Origin: Geothrix oryzisoli
GTDB lineage: Bacteria > Acidobacteriota > Holophagae > Holophagales > Holophagaceae
DNA: 64,000 nt
Direction: 5' to 3'
NCBI RefSeq assembly: GCF_022808865.1
Contig: NZ_JAKZLB010000001.1
Span: 62,001-126,000, forward strand
Below, one piece after another: positions 42,693 to 50,941 of this stretch; the stretch's first letter is position 1, and every line of letters starts with the position of its first letter. Below the pieces are notes generated by a model. That model did not search any database. It was not told the DNA's origin and worked only from the letters and a program-made list of their open reading frames with translations. The position numbers were made by a program, and so were the translations under genes.

Positions 42693-43850
42693 TCAGAGGC
42701 AGGGGAAGATGCGGCCCAGTCCATCCCGGAAGGTTTTTTCCGGAGTGAGGAGGCTCAGCACCAGGTGGCCGTCGCCCGGAAGGTCGAAGAATGAGCCGGG
42801 ATGCACCAGGACACCGGTCCGTTCGAGCAGGCGCAGGGCGCAGGCCCCATCCTCGTCCACGGCGGGCCGGCGGAGCAGAACGGACCAGCCGCCCTCCACA
42901 GGCAGCCGGGACAGGTGGGGATGGGCGGTCAAGGTCGCGTCCAGGGCGGCGAGGTTGGCCCGCAGGCGGATCTGCACCTGCTGGCGGATCCCGGGGGCCA
43001 GGGCCAGCAGGGTCGGGGCGGCGGCCTGTACGGGAGCGGACACGGACAGGTACTGGTCGGCCAGGAAGGCCAGGGCCTCCAGGCCTTCCGCCGCGCCGGG
43101 CCCGCGGACGGCGATCCAGCCGAGCTTGAGCTGGGGCAGGGCCGCCACCTTGCTGAGGCCCGAGAGCAGGAGGACCGGGCAGGGCGGGTCGGGATCCAGG
43201 AGGGCCGTGGCCAGGCGGTCGGCGGGTGGTTCCAGGGCGTAGTCCGCGAAGACCTCGTCCACCAGGAGGGCCAGGCCGAGCCTCGCACAGAGATCCGTGA
43301 GCGCGGACCATTCCGCCCTGGACAGGAAGTGGCCGGTGGGATTGTTGGGATTCACCACCACGATGGCCCGGGTCCGGGGGCCCGCCGCCGCTTCGAGCGC
43401 GCCGAGATCCAGATGCCAGCGGTCATGGAAGTACGAAGGTACCGGGCGGGCGTGCAGGCCCTCCAGCCGGGCCAGCCAGTCGAAGAGGGGATAGCTGGGA
43501 CTGGGAACGAGCACGTCGTCGCCGGGATCGCCCAGCAGCTTGAACAGCAGACCGTAACCCTCGCTGGTGGAGGCCGTGAGCAGCAGCTCCCCGGCCTGCA
43601 GGCTGTGCCCGTGGTGGGCCGCGATGGCCTCGCGGGCGATCTGCGAGCCCTGGGGGTCGGGATCGTAGCCCAGCACGGCGGGGGCCGACAGGGCCGCGCG
43701 GAGGTCCGCCTCGGGGTAGGCGAATCCGCAGCGGGTGGGATTGGATCCCGTCAGATCGAGGACCGGCCGACCTTCCGAGCGCAGTTGCGACAGCCGAGCC
43801 GACAGGGCGTTCGGCTCGAAGCTGGGCGGAAGGCGGGCGGACAGGCGCAT
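42693..43850 (-). CDS. PLP-dependent fold-type I aminotransferase (class I/II)
   Basis: A 385-residue aminotransferase. Features are LTGSNPTRCGFAYPE at the N-terminus, TASTSEGYGLLFKLLGDPGDDVLVPSPSYPLFDWLA, the cofactor-binding VVVNPNNPTGHFLS, the DEVFADY Asp/Tyr pair, and the Schiff-base lysine in LSGLSKVAALPQLKLGWI. The C-terminal GSFFDLPGDGHLVLSLL is also typical. The substrate is unknown; alanine-, aspartate- or methionine-type enzymes are equally possible. It ends 26 bp before the DUF4178 gene on the same strand, so it may head or precede that operon. Divergent from elbB. Confidence 0.88.
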   Translation of the reverse strand: MRLSARLPPSFEPNALSARLSQLRSEGRPVLDLTGSNPTRCGFAYPEADLRAALSAPAVLGYDPDPQGSQIAREAIAAHHGHSLQAGELLLTASTSEGYGLLFKLLGDPGDDVLVPSPSYPLFDWLARLEGLHARPVPSYFHDRWHLDLGALEAAAGPRTRAIVVVNPNNPTGHFLSRAEWSALTDLCARLGLALLVDEVFADYALEPPADRLATALLDPDPPCPVLLLSGLSKVAALPQLKLGWIAVRGPGAAEGLEALAFLADQYLSVSAPVQAAAPTLLALAPGIRQQVQIRLRANLAALDATLTAHPHLSRLPVEGGWSVLLRRPAVDEDGACALRLLERTGVLVHPGSFFDLPGDGHLVLSLLTPEKTFRDGLGRIFPCL

Positions 43851-43925
43851 GGGACCAGGGTAGACGAATTGCCTGGGGGCCCTGTTCCCGGGGTGGATAA
43901 TCGACCCATCCATCAGGAGGCTCCC

Positions 43926-44603
43926 ATGGCGAAGACCCCCAAGGTCGCGGTGCTGCTGGCCGGTTGCGGCCACCTGGACGGCGCAGAGGTGCGGGAGGCG
44001 GTGCTCACGCTCCTGGCCCTGGATCAGCATGGGGCGGCCTTCCAGTGCATCGCGCCCAATGCCGATCAGCACCACGTGATCAACCACGCCACGGGCCAGC
44101 CCGTGCCGGGGGGGCGGCGCAACATCCTGGAGGAATCGAGCCGCATCGCCCGGGTGGGCCAGTGCCTGGACCTGGCGGAGGCGAAGGCCGCGGACTTCGA
44201 TGCCCTCGTGATGCCCGGCGGCTACGGGGTGGCCAAGAACCACTGCACCTTCGCCTTCAAGGGCGCCCAGGGCGAGGTGCGGCCCGACGTGGCGACCTTC
44301 GTGCGGGCCTTCTTCGAGGCCAGGAAGCCCGTGGGCGCCATCTGCATCGCCCCGGCCCTGGTCGCCCTGGCGCTCTCAGGGAAGGCGTCCGTCGACCTCA
44401 CGCTGGGGAACGACGCCGGCTGCGCCACCGCGGTCAACCAGCTGGGCCAGCACCACAAGGACACCCCGAACTCCCGGGAGATCGTGATCGACGAGGCCCA
44501 CAAGCTGGTCACCACGCCCGCCTACATGTTTGATGATGCGAGGCTGAGCGATGTGTGGGTGGGGATCGAGCGCTGCGTGGCCGAGATCCTGAAGCGCTGC
44601 TAG
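43926..44603 (+). CDS. elbB: ElbB-type glyoxalase (DJ-1/PfpI superfamily)
   Basis: A 225-residue class-I glutamine-amidotransferase-like protein. It matches the ElbB (YhbL) family: VAVLLAGCGHLDGAEVREAVL, QCIAPNADQHHVINHATG, FDALVMPGGYGVAKNHCTFAF and the nucleophile elbow KPVGAICIAPALVA with its cysteine. E. coli ElbB is reported to have glyoxalase activity and a loose isoprenoid connection. Cytoplasmic. SD AGGAGG precedes the ATG and a GATAAT -10-like hexamer lies at 43896-43901. The 3' end overlaps a convergent gene by 4 bp. Confidence 0.92.
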   Translation: MAKTPKVAVLLAGCGHLDGAEVREAVLTLLALDQHGAAFQCIAPNADQHHVINHATGQPVPGGRRNILEESSRIARVGQCLDLAEAKAADFDALVMPGGYGVAKNHCTFAFKGAQGEVRPDVATFVRAFFEARKPVGAICIAPALVALALSGKASVDLTLGNDAGCATAVNQLGQHHKDTPNSREIVIDEAHKLVTTPAYMFDDARLSDVWVGIERCVAEILKRC

Positions 44604-45301
44604 CCGAGTTCCCGCCGCGGGTGCACCATCCGCCGGAGGGCGGGTGTCGTGATCCTGCTGGCGGCGAGGATGCGGGCTTCCTCCTCCATGGCCCTGATCC
44701 AGGGCACCGCGTGACCCAGCGCCAGGCCGGAGTCCGGCAGGGCCAGGCTGCGATCCAGGGCGCGCAGCACCTGGTCGGCCACGGGGCCCGTCTCGCGCCA
44801 GCGGGAGGCGGCCAGGGCCTCGGTCTGGGCAGGGCGCAAGGGTGGCTGGATGAGGGCCACCAGGGCTTCCATCCCCAGCTTCGGGTTCTGGAGGAAGGCG
44901 GCCAGTACGCCGCTGTCGGGGGCCCGCCACACGAGGGACCACAAGGGCCGGGGCGCGTGCAGCGCGAGGCTGCGGCGCTCACCTGTGGTCATGACGCTCC
45001 AGAGCTGCTGGAGTTTCTCGATGGCCTGCTGGCGAGCCTGGGGATGGGCGGCCGCATCCACCGCCACTGTGGCCAGGGCCCGCCAGGGCAGGCGCCCCAT
45101 GAGCGAGGACCGCAGGTGGGCCGTGGCCTTGGGGTGCTGGGCGATCCAGCGCAGCAGCAGGGGCCGCTTCCGCAGCTCAGGCAGTTCCGCCGCCGCTTCC
45201 AGCCAGCCCCGGGGCGGTTCCGGATGCCGCAGCATCCGCAGGAACCGCGACCAGGGGATCTCAGGCGGCAGGGCCCAGGGGGCGGGGGAGGTGCGGGGCA
45301 T
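44600..45301 (-). CDS. Alpha-helical repeat protein of unknown function
   Basis: A 233-residue soluble protein, almost entirely helical with Leu/Ala/Arg/Trp-rich segments such as LRKRPLLLRWIAQHPKATAHLRSSLMG, WRALATVAVDAAAHPQARQQAIEKLQQLW and LWSLVWRAPDSGVLAAFLQNPKLGMEALVALI. The pattern, helix pairs of about 35 residues with HP or NP turns, resembles HEAT/armadillo-like solenoids. No catalytic motif or signal peptide was seen. It is convergent with elbB (4-bp overlap) and divergent from the DUF2520 gene. A protein- or nucleic-acid-binding scaffold is likely, nothing more specific. Confidence 0.7.
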   Translation of the reverse strand: MPRTSPAPWALPPEIPWSRFLRMLRHPEPPRGWLEAAAELPELRKRPLLLRWIAQHPKATAHLRSSLMGRLPWRALATVAVDAAAHPQARQQAIEKLQQLWSVMTTGERRSLALHAPRPLWSLVWRAPDSGVLAAFLQNPKLGMEALVALIQPPLRPAQTEALAASRWRETGPVADQVLRALDRSLALPDSGLALGHAVPWIRAMEEEARILAASRITTPALRRMVHPRRELG

Positions 45302-45388
45302 GGGGAGAGTTTAGGGGAATCGAGTCGGGTGTCCGGAGTCCGGACTGAAGGCTGAGGCCTGGGGACCGTTTTGCGCCACACTGTCCCC

Positions 45389-46024
45389 ATGACTCCCGAG
45401 TTCACCATCCTGGGGCGGGGCCGCGCCGGTCGGGCCCTGGCGGCGGCCTGGGGGGCGCGGGTGGCGCTGCTGGATCACGGCGCCCGGCCGGACGGGCTGG
45501 TCCTTCTCGCGGTGCCGGATCGCGCGATCGCCGAGGTGGCCCAGGCCTTTCCCGGCCGCTGTGTGCATCTGGCCGGGAGCCTGCACCTGCCGGGAGTGCC
45601 CTGCGCCCACCCGCTCACCAGCTTCGACGGCGAGGCGAGGGACTGGGCGGGCACGCCCCTGGCCATCACCGGGGCCGTGCCGGACCTCCTGCGGCGGGCC
45701 TTCGGCGACCTGGGCTTCGCGGCCTTCGACCTGCCTGCGGACCTGAAGCCGCTCTACCACGCGGCGGCCGTGCTCACCTCGGGCCACGCGGCCTCGCTCT
45801 GGCTGGGGGCGGACGCTCTGCTGCGCGCCCGGGGCGTGGCCCTGCCGGGCCGGGGCCTGCTGCCGCTGGCCGAGGCCACCCTGCGCAACGTGACCGCCCT
45901 CGGTGCCGCCGGGCGCACCGGACCCTTCGTCAGGGGCGACGAGGCCACCATCGCCCGGGATGCGGAGGCCCTCCCGGAACCGTGGCGCGGGATCTTCCTT
46001 AGACTGGGGCGAAGCCTCGACTGA
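45389..46024 (+). CDS. Rossmann-like DUF2520-domain protein
   Basis: A 211-residue protein with a shortened N-terminal NAD(P)-binding Rossmann motif (TILGRGRAGRALAAAWG, GxGxxG) and a helical 6-phosphogluconate-dehydrogenase-like C-terminal half: AHPLTSFDGEA, GDLGFAAFDLPADLKPLYHAAAVLTSGHAASLW. This matches DUF2520 proteins related to ketopantoate reductase and NADP oxidoreductases. The substrate is unknown. The ATG at 45389 is used because GRGRAG sits at the expected distance; an in-frame TTG upstream is less likely. Downstream are an EamA permease and miaE, closely spaced, perhaps one transcript. Confidence 0.8.
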   Translation: MTPEFTILGRGRAGRALAAAWGARVALLDHGARPDGLVLLAVPDRAIAEVAQAFPGRCVHLAGSLHLPGVPCAHPLTSFDGEARDWAGTPLAITGAVPDLLRRAFGDLGFAAFDLPADLKPLYHAAAVLTSGHAASLWLGADALLRARGVALPGRGLLPLAEATLRNVTALGAAGRTGPFVRGDEATIARDAEALPEPWRGIFLRLGRSLD

Positions 46025-46046
46025 ATCCACGAAACCGCGGAGCGCC

Positions 46047-46895
46047 ATGTCCCTGCTGCTCATCGTCTCCATCATCTGGGCCCTGTCCTTCGGCCTCACG
46101 GCCCAGGTGAGCGACCTGGGGGCGCCTTTCGTGACGGCCGTGCGGACCCTCCTCGCGGCCCTGGTGTTCCTCCCGTTTCTGGACGCGAGGGGGTTGTCGC
46201 GGAGGCAGGTGCTCGCCTTCGCGGGCATCGGGGCCCTCCAGTTCGGCCTCATGTACCTCCTGTACATCGCCTCGTTCCGCTGGCTGCAGTCCTCCGAAGT
46301 GGCCCTGTTCACCATCTTCACGCCCCTGTTCGTGACGCTCGCGGCCGATGTCCTGCGTCGGCGGCTCTCCTGGCTGTTCCTGCTCACGGCGGCCCTGGCG
46401 GTGCTGGGGACGGGCATCTGCGTGGGGTCCGGCCTGGGCCGGAAGGGGATCCTGCTGGGCTTCCTGCTGATGCAGGGGGCGAACCTGTGCTTCGCCCTGG
46501 GCCAGGTGCTCTACCGGAAGCTGGCACCGGCCTCAGGCAAGCGGGACCGGGACCTCATGGGCCTTCTGTATCTGGGTGCCTCCGCGGTGGCTGTGGCCAT
46601 GGCCGCGCCATCCATCCCGTGGGCCAAGGTGCAGGCCATGAGCCTGCGGCAGGTGGGCGTGCTGGTCTACCTGGGTGCGGTGGCCTCGGGGCTGGGCTTC
46701 TTCCTCTTCAACGCCGGGGCACGCCGGACGGACATCGGCACCCTGGCCGTCTTCAACAACATGAAGATCCCGCTGGCGATCCTCGCTTCGGGCCTGGTGT
46801 TCCGCGAAGCCGTGGACTGGCCGAGACTGGCCGCCGGCGGGGCGGTCCTCGCCTGCGCCCTCGGGTTGAATGGTCTCTCTGGAGTTCGGCCATGA
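46047..46895 (+). CDS. EamA/DMT-superfamily transporter
   Basis: A 282-residue permease with about ten helices in two EamA repeats (about 1-125 and 130-280). Recognisable parts are LLIVSIIWALSFGLTAQVSDLG at the N-terminus, SFRWLQSSEVALFTIFTPLFV ending the first repeat, and AGARRTDIGTLAVFNNMKIPLAIL in the second. These proteins export metabolites or amino acids; the substrate is unknown. It starts 22 bp after the DUF2520 gene and overlaps miaE by 4 bp (ATGA), so the three genes look co-transcribed. Confidence 0.9.
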   Translation: MSLLLIVSIIWALSFGLTAQVSDLGAPFVTAVRTLLAALVFLPFLDARGLSRRQVLAFAGIGALQFGLMYLLYIASFRWLQSSEVALFTIFTPLFVTLAADVLRRRLSWLFLLTAALAVLGTGICVGSGLGRKGILLGFLLMQGANLCFALGQVLYRKLAPASGKRDRDLMGLLYLGASAVAVAMAAPSIPWAKVQAMSLRQVGVLVYLGAVASGLGFFLFNAGARRTDIGTLAVFNNMKIPLAILASGLVFREAVDWPRLAAGGAVLACALGLNGLSGVRP

Positions 46896-47488
46896 CCACC
46901 TTCACGCCGCCGCTGGCCCTCCGGGCCGAAACCCCCGCCGCCTGGGCTGAGGCGGCCCTGGCAGATCCGGAGGCCCTGCTGTCCGACCATGCCCACTGCG
47001 AGAAGAAGGCGGCGCTCACGGCCATGAACCTGGCTCGGCACCTGGGCGACCAGGCCCACGCCTCCAGACTGCTGACCCGCCTGGCGGACGAGGAGCTGGA
47101 CCACTACCGCCGGGTTCTGGAGGGGATCCAGGACTTCGGCTGGACCCTGCGGCCCGACCGGGGGAACGCCTACGCCCAGGGGCTCCACCAGCTGGTGTCG
47201 AAGGGCCTGCTGGATCAGCTGCTCATCGCCGCCCTCATCGAGGCCCGCAGCTGCGAGCGGCTCTGGTTGCTGGAACGCGCCGCCGCCGGCCATCCGGCCC
47301 TGGGAGCCGCCCCCTGGCTGGCCTTCCTGCTGGAGCTGGAGCGCTGCGAGGCGGGCCACGCCCACGCCTACCTGAGCCTGGCCGAGGACCGGTTCGGCCG
47401 GGAAGTGGCCCGGAAGCGCCTGGACTGGTGGTTGGACCGGGAGGCGGAGACGATCCTGGCCCTGCCGTGGAGATCTGCGGTCCACTAG
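46892..47488 (+). CDS. miaE: tRNA-(ms2io6A37)-hydroxylase-like MiaE diiron protein
   Basis: A 198-residue ferritin-like diiron protein. MiaE hydroxylates the isopentenyl side chain of ms2i6A at tRNA position 37 with O2. Iron-ligand helices are visible as HAHCEKKAALTAMNLARHLGD, LADEELDHYRRVLEGI, ARSCERLWLLERAA and LERCEAGHAHAYLSLAEDRFG, giving the Glu/His ligand set (ExxH pairs). Length fits the family. It overlaps the EamA gene (ATGA). An O2-requiring enzyme suggests at least transient oxygen exposure of the organism. The N-terminal residues are poorly conserved. Confidence 0.87.
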   Translation: MTTFTPPLALRAETPAAWAEAALADPEALLSDHAHCEKKAALTAMNLARHLGDQAHASRLLTRLADEELDHYRRVLEGIQDFGWTLRPDRGNAYAQGLHQLVSKGLLDQLLIAALIEARSCERLWLLERAAAGHPALGAAPWLAFLLELERCEAGHAHAYLSLAEDRFGREVARKRLDWWLDREAETILALPWRSAVH

Positions 47489-47547
47489 GTCTCTTAACCA
47501 GAGGTAAGCCCAACCGTGGCATCCTGGAGCGTCCCCCGAGGCACGCT

Positions 47548-48249
47548 ATGTCCACAGTTCCCGACCATGGTCTCAAAGAGATGGTGCCGGTCTTCGGACC
47601 CGACGCGCTCGGGGCCCATGCCGGCGCGAGCTTCCACCAGGCGCTGGCGCGGCTCAGCGAGGGCGGCGACCTCAAGGCCCGGCTGTTGCTGTCGGCCCTC
47701 TCCCACTTCGCGGCCAAGGGCTACGACGGCGTGCAGGTGAAGGAGGTGGCCGAGGAGGCGGGGGTCTCGAAGCCCACCCTCTACTACCACTTCGGCAGCA
47801 AGGAAGGTCTCTTCCGCCAGCTCTGCCTCGTTTCGCTCTCGGCCATGGCCGTGCGCATCCAGGCCCTGGTCGAGCCGTTCCTGGCGGCCCCCATCCGGGG
47901 CGCCAAGGCCATCGACGAGGCCTGTGTGAGGCTGGTCCAGGCCTACCTGGACCTGCTCCTGGAAAGCCAGGAATTCACGGGCTTCATCCTGCGTTCCATT
48001 GCGGTGCCCTCTCCGGATTCCGGCTTTCGCGACCTCATGCCCCTCGTGGAGAAGGGCCTGAGCCCCCTGGGGCTCTTCATGAACCATGTGTTCGGCACCG
48101 GCCTGGAGCAGGCGCGCAAGGAGGTGCTGCTGTTCACCTCCCTGGTGGGTGCGCTCATCGAGGAGAAACTCCGGGATCCGCAGTACCAGATCTCCAGCGA
48201 GGAAGTGCGGTGGGTGGCCAACCGCTGGCTCCACGGCGTGCAGGGCTGA
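47548..48249 (+). CDS. TetR-family transcriptional regulator
   Basis: A 233-residue repressor. The helix-turn-helix domain lies at about 45-90 rather than at the very N-terminus: ARLLLSALSHFAAKGYDGVQVKEVAEEAGVSKPTLYYHFGSKEGLFRQL, a textbook TetR signature. The C-terminal ligand domain is all helical, with QAYLDLLLESQEFTGFILRSI. An N-terminal extension of about 40 residues precedes the DNA-binding part; translation from GTG/ATG further downstream cannot be excluded. It lies 21 bp upstream of the M61 peptidase gene, which may be its target or merely its neighbour. Confidence 0.89.
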   Translation: MSTVPDHGLKEMVPVFGPDALGAHAGASFHQALARLSEGGDLKARLLLSALSHFAAKGYDGVQVKEVAEEAGVSKPTLYYHFGSKEGLFRQLCLVSLSAMAVRIQALVEPFLAAPIRGAKAIDEACVRLVQAYLDLLLESQEFTGFILRSIAVPSPDSGFRDLMPLVEKGLSPLGLFMNHVFGTGLEQARKEVLLFTSLVGALIEEKLRDPQYQISSEEVRWVANRWLHGVQG

Positions 48250-48269
48250 GCGATCTGAGGAAGGACATC

Positions 48270-50069
48270 ATGGCCAAGCCCGCCCCGATCCGGGCCATCC
48301 TCCGTCCGCTGGATCTGTTCCAGCACCTCTTCGAGGTGGAGTTGACGCTTCCCACCGAGGCCCTGGCTTCCGGGGCGGTGGTGGCGATGCCGGCCTGGAC
48401 GCCGGGCTCGTACCTCGTGCGGGATTACGCGCGGTTCGTGGACCGGGTGCGCCTGCAGGAGGGCCGGAGGGAACGCCCCCTGGAGAAGCTGGACAAGCAG
48501 CGCTGGCAGCTGCCGGCCTCGAAGGGCGACCTCACGCTCCGCTACCGCGTGTACGGGAACGACCTCACCGTGCGCACCAACCATGTGGATGCCACCCACG
48601 CCCAGATCATTCCCGCCGCCACCTTCCTCTACCTGGAGGGCCAGCTGGACCGGCCGGTGGAAGTGCGCTTCGAGGGTTTTCCAAGCGACTGGAAGGTGGC
48701 CACGGCCCTGCCCCGGAAGCAGGGCGCCCACTTCGCGAAGGACTTCGACACGCTGGTGGATTCCCCCTTCGAGCTGGGTGCGTTCCGGACCCGCAGCTTC
48801 GAAGCGGGAGGTACCACCTTCGAGCTGGTGTTCACGGGTCGCCACAACGGCGAGGAAGGCCGCATGGCCGAAGCCACCCGGAAGATCGTCGAGGCCGCGG
48901 GCGCCATCTTCGGCGGCTTCCCCTTCAATCGGTATGTCTTCTTCTTCACTTTCACGCCCAAGCTGCGCGGAGGGCTGGAACATAAAGACTGCACCAGCCT
49001 CATTGCGGACAGTCATGCTTTCGACCGGGTCGAGGGCTACTACGCCCTGTACCAGCTGGTGGCCCACGAGTTCTTCCATGCCTGGAACGTGAAGCGGCTC
49101 CACGACCCCATCCTCGGGCCCTTCGACTACAGCCGGGAGAACCCGACGAAGATGCTCTGGTTCCACGAGGGGCTCACCTCGTACATGGAGCATGTGATCG
49201 TGCTGCGGGCCGGCGTGGTGCCCTGGGCCCACACCTCGAAGGAGCTGGCCAAGTGCTGGAGCGAGCAGGTGCAGCGCCCGGGGCGGCTCGAGCAGAGCCT
49301 GGAGGAATCCAGCTGGGATGCCTGGATCCGCTTCTACAAGCAGCACGAGTTCAGCCCGAACAGTTCCGTCAGCTACTACGACAAGGGCGAGATGGCAGCC
49401 TGGCTCATGGATGCCACCCTCCGCGAGGGGAGCCGGGGGAAGGCAGGCCTGGCGGACCTCTTCGCGCGGCTCTGGACGCGCCACGGCGAAGCCGGCCTGA
49501 CGGACGCGGATGTGCGGCGGGCGTTCCAGGAACTCTCGGGAAAGGATCCCGCGCCCTTCTGGGATGCCTACATCTCCGGTCGGGCCGAGCTGGATGCCAC
49601 ACCCCTGCGCCAAGCCTTCGGCCTGGCCATGGAGGCCCGGGCCCCCTGGGAGGCCCTCTCCGCCGAGGAGGCCAAGGACCCCGCGGCGCAGCGTCGCGCA
49701 CGCGCCTGGACGGGCCTCGTGCTGGCTTCCAACGGACCCACCATCCAGAACGTCATCCCCGGGAGCCCCGCGGCCAGGGCAGGCCTCAGCTTCGGCATGG
49801 AGCTCCTCGCCGTGGACGGATGGCGCACCACCACTGCGGCGGAAGCCCAGCGCAGCCTTGCGGAGCCGGGTCCCGGCGCGAAGGTGAGGGTGCTGGCGGC
49901 CGACCGGGGACGGGTCTTCGAGGTCGACCTGCCGGTGGTCGAGAGCCCCGAGCGCACCTTCCGGCTGGTGCCTGAAGCGCAGGCCGGACCCACGCAGCGG
50001 GCCGCCTTCGCGACCTCCTATGGCCAGTCCCATCCCTCGGCACCCGTGAAGCGGGGCGTGCGCCGGTGA
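48270..50069 (+). CDS. M61-family glycyl aminopeptidase with C-terminal PDZ domain
   Basis: A 599-residue peptidase of family M61, which removes N-terminal glycine (and some other) residues. The N-terminal beta domain has VVAMPAWTPGSYLVRDYARFV. The catalytic domain has the zinc motif VAHEFFHAWNVKRL (His266, Glu267, His270) and WFHEGLTSYMEHVI with the third ligand. Later GEMAAWLMDATLRE and the C-terminal PDZ-like segment (GPTIQNVIPGSPAARAGLSFGMELLAVDG) complete the family architecture. No signal peptide is seen, so it is probably cytoplasmic. SD GAGGAAGGA precedes the ATG. It overlaps the next gene by GTGA. Confidence 0.92.
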   Translation: MAKPAPIRAILRPLDLFQHLFEVELTLPTEALASGAVVAMPAWTPGSYLVRDYARFVDRVRLQEGRRERPLEKLDKQRWQLPASKGDLTLRYRVYGNDLTVRTNHVDATHAQIIPAATFLYLEGQLDRPVEVRFEGFPSDWKVATALPRKQGAHFAKDFDTLVDSPFELGAFRTRSFEAGGTTFELVFTGRHNGEEGRMAEATRKIVEAAGAIFGGFPFNRYVFFFTFTPKLRGGLEHKDCTSLIADSHAFDRVEGYYALYQLVAHEFFHAWNVKRLHDPILGPFDYSRENPTKMLWFHEGLTSYMEHVIVLRAGVVPWAHTSKELAKCWSEQVQRPGRLEQSLEESSWDAWIRFYKQHEFSPNSSVSYYDKGEMAAWLMDATLREGSRGKAGLADLFARLWTRHGEAGLTDADVRRAFQELSGKDPAPFWDAYISGRAELDATPLRQAFGLAMEARAPWEALSAEEAKDPAAQRRARAWTGLVLASNGPTIQNVIPGSPAARAGLSFGMELLAVDGWRTTTAAEAQRSLAEPGPGAKVRVLAADRGRVFEVDLPVVESPERTFRLVPEAQAGPTQRAAFATSYGQSHPSAPVKRGVRR

Positions 50070-50737
50070 GGATCGCCGCGATCCTCGCCGCCCACGACGA
50101 GGCCGACCACATCGGACCGGTGCTCGCGGGTCTGGGGCCCTTCGGTCTCCACCGCATCCTGGTGGTGGACGATGGCTCCTCCGATGCCACGGGCGCCACA
50201 GCCGCCGCCCATGGCGCCGAGGTGCTGCGCCTGGAGTCTGGGGAGGGCGGCGGCAAAGGCCAGGCCATGCGTGCGGGCATCGCCCGGCTGCGCTCCGACG
50301 ACTTCGATTTCTACTTGTTCCTGGATGCCGACGGCCAGCATGACCCGGCCGACTTCCAGCGGTTCCTGGACCACCTCGCCTTGCATCCGGACACCGACTT
50401 CCTGATCGGGTCGCGGCTGCTGGATCGGGCCAAGATCCCCCCCAAGCGCTGGCGGACCAACGCGCTGGGCACCTGGACCCTGGGCCGCATTGCGGGGGTG
50501 ACCTGGGAGGACAGCCAGAGCGGCTTCCGCCTGATCCGGAAGAAGGTGCTGGACCGGCTGGAGCTTCGCGCCACCGGCTTCGCCATCGAAATGGAAATCG
50601 CCATGAAGGCTGCGGACTGGCGGCTGCGCTGGGCGCATGTGCCCATCCGGGCCATCTACCAGCCAGGTCCGGCGAGAAGCCATTTCAGGGGTGTGATGGA
50701 TACCTGGCTCATCGCCTGGGAATCCCTGAAGTGCTAG
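50066..50737 (+). CDS. Family-2 glycosyltransferase (DPM1-like)
   Basis: A 223-residue GT-A-fold glycosyltransferase. Features are the N-terminal IAAILAAHDEADHIGPVL, LVVDDGSSDAT (nucleotide-binding Asp pair), GGGKGQAMRAGIARL and the metal-binding YLFLDADGQHDP. DSQSGFRLIRKKVLD and GFAIEMEIAMKAADWRLRWAHVPI are like those of dolichyl-phosphate mannose synthase-type enzymes. No membrane helix is attached. It probably transfers a sugar onto a lipid carrier. The GTG start overlaps the M61 gene stop (GTGA). Followed by a run of hairpins. Confidence 0.88.
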   Translation: MRIAAILAAHDEADHIGPVLAGLGPFGLHRILVVDDGSSDATGATAAAHGAEVLRLESGEGGGKGQAMRAGIARLRSDDFDFYLFLDADGQHDPADFQRFLDHLALHPDTDFLIGSRLLDRAKIPPKRWRTNALGTWTLGRIAGVTWEDSQSGFRLIRKKVLDRLELRATGFAIEMEIAMKAADWRLRWAHVPIRAIYQPGPARSHFRGVMDTWLIAWESLKC

Positions 50738-50892
50738 CGGGCTTCAGCCCGGTCAGGCCTTGTCGTTTGACGCTGCCCCGCAGCGCCAAACGCGGTCCTG
50801 ATCCGGGTTGACCTGACTGATCGCCTGGGGACCACTCAAGGGTCGAGGTGTCCGGGCCACCGGCGCCCTGGCGCTGCGGCACAGCGCCAGGG
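50738..50892. repeat. Cluster of three palindromic hairpins in a convergent gap
   Basis: Three stem-loops lie in 155 bp. CGGGCT/AGCCCG is at 50738-50751 (likely terminator-like). CGTTTG-a-CGCTGC / GCAGCG-c-CAAACG is at 50764-50792 (12-bp stem, one mismatch). CCCTGGCGCTG / CAGCGCCAGGG is at 50866-50892 (11 bp, 5-base loop). The second and third share a related core (CGCTGC... GCAGCGCCA versus CGCTGCGGCACAGCGCCA), so they may be copies of a REP-like element. The gap (50738-50941) has no coding potential I can see. Confidence 0.6.
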
Positions 50893-50941
50893 TCGCTCCC
50901 GATCGGCGTGGCGCCTCCTGGGGATGGGGCTGCCTGCAGGC

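Noticed and set aside
47943-50033. Long minus-strand open frame opposite the TetR and M61 peptidase genes.
   Set aside because: Shadow of the M61 peptidase, which has intact zinc motifs on the plus strand.
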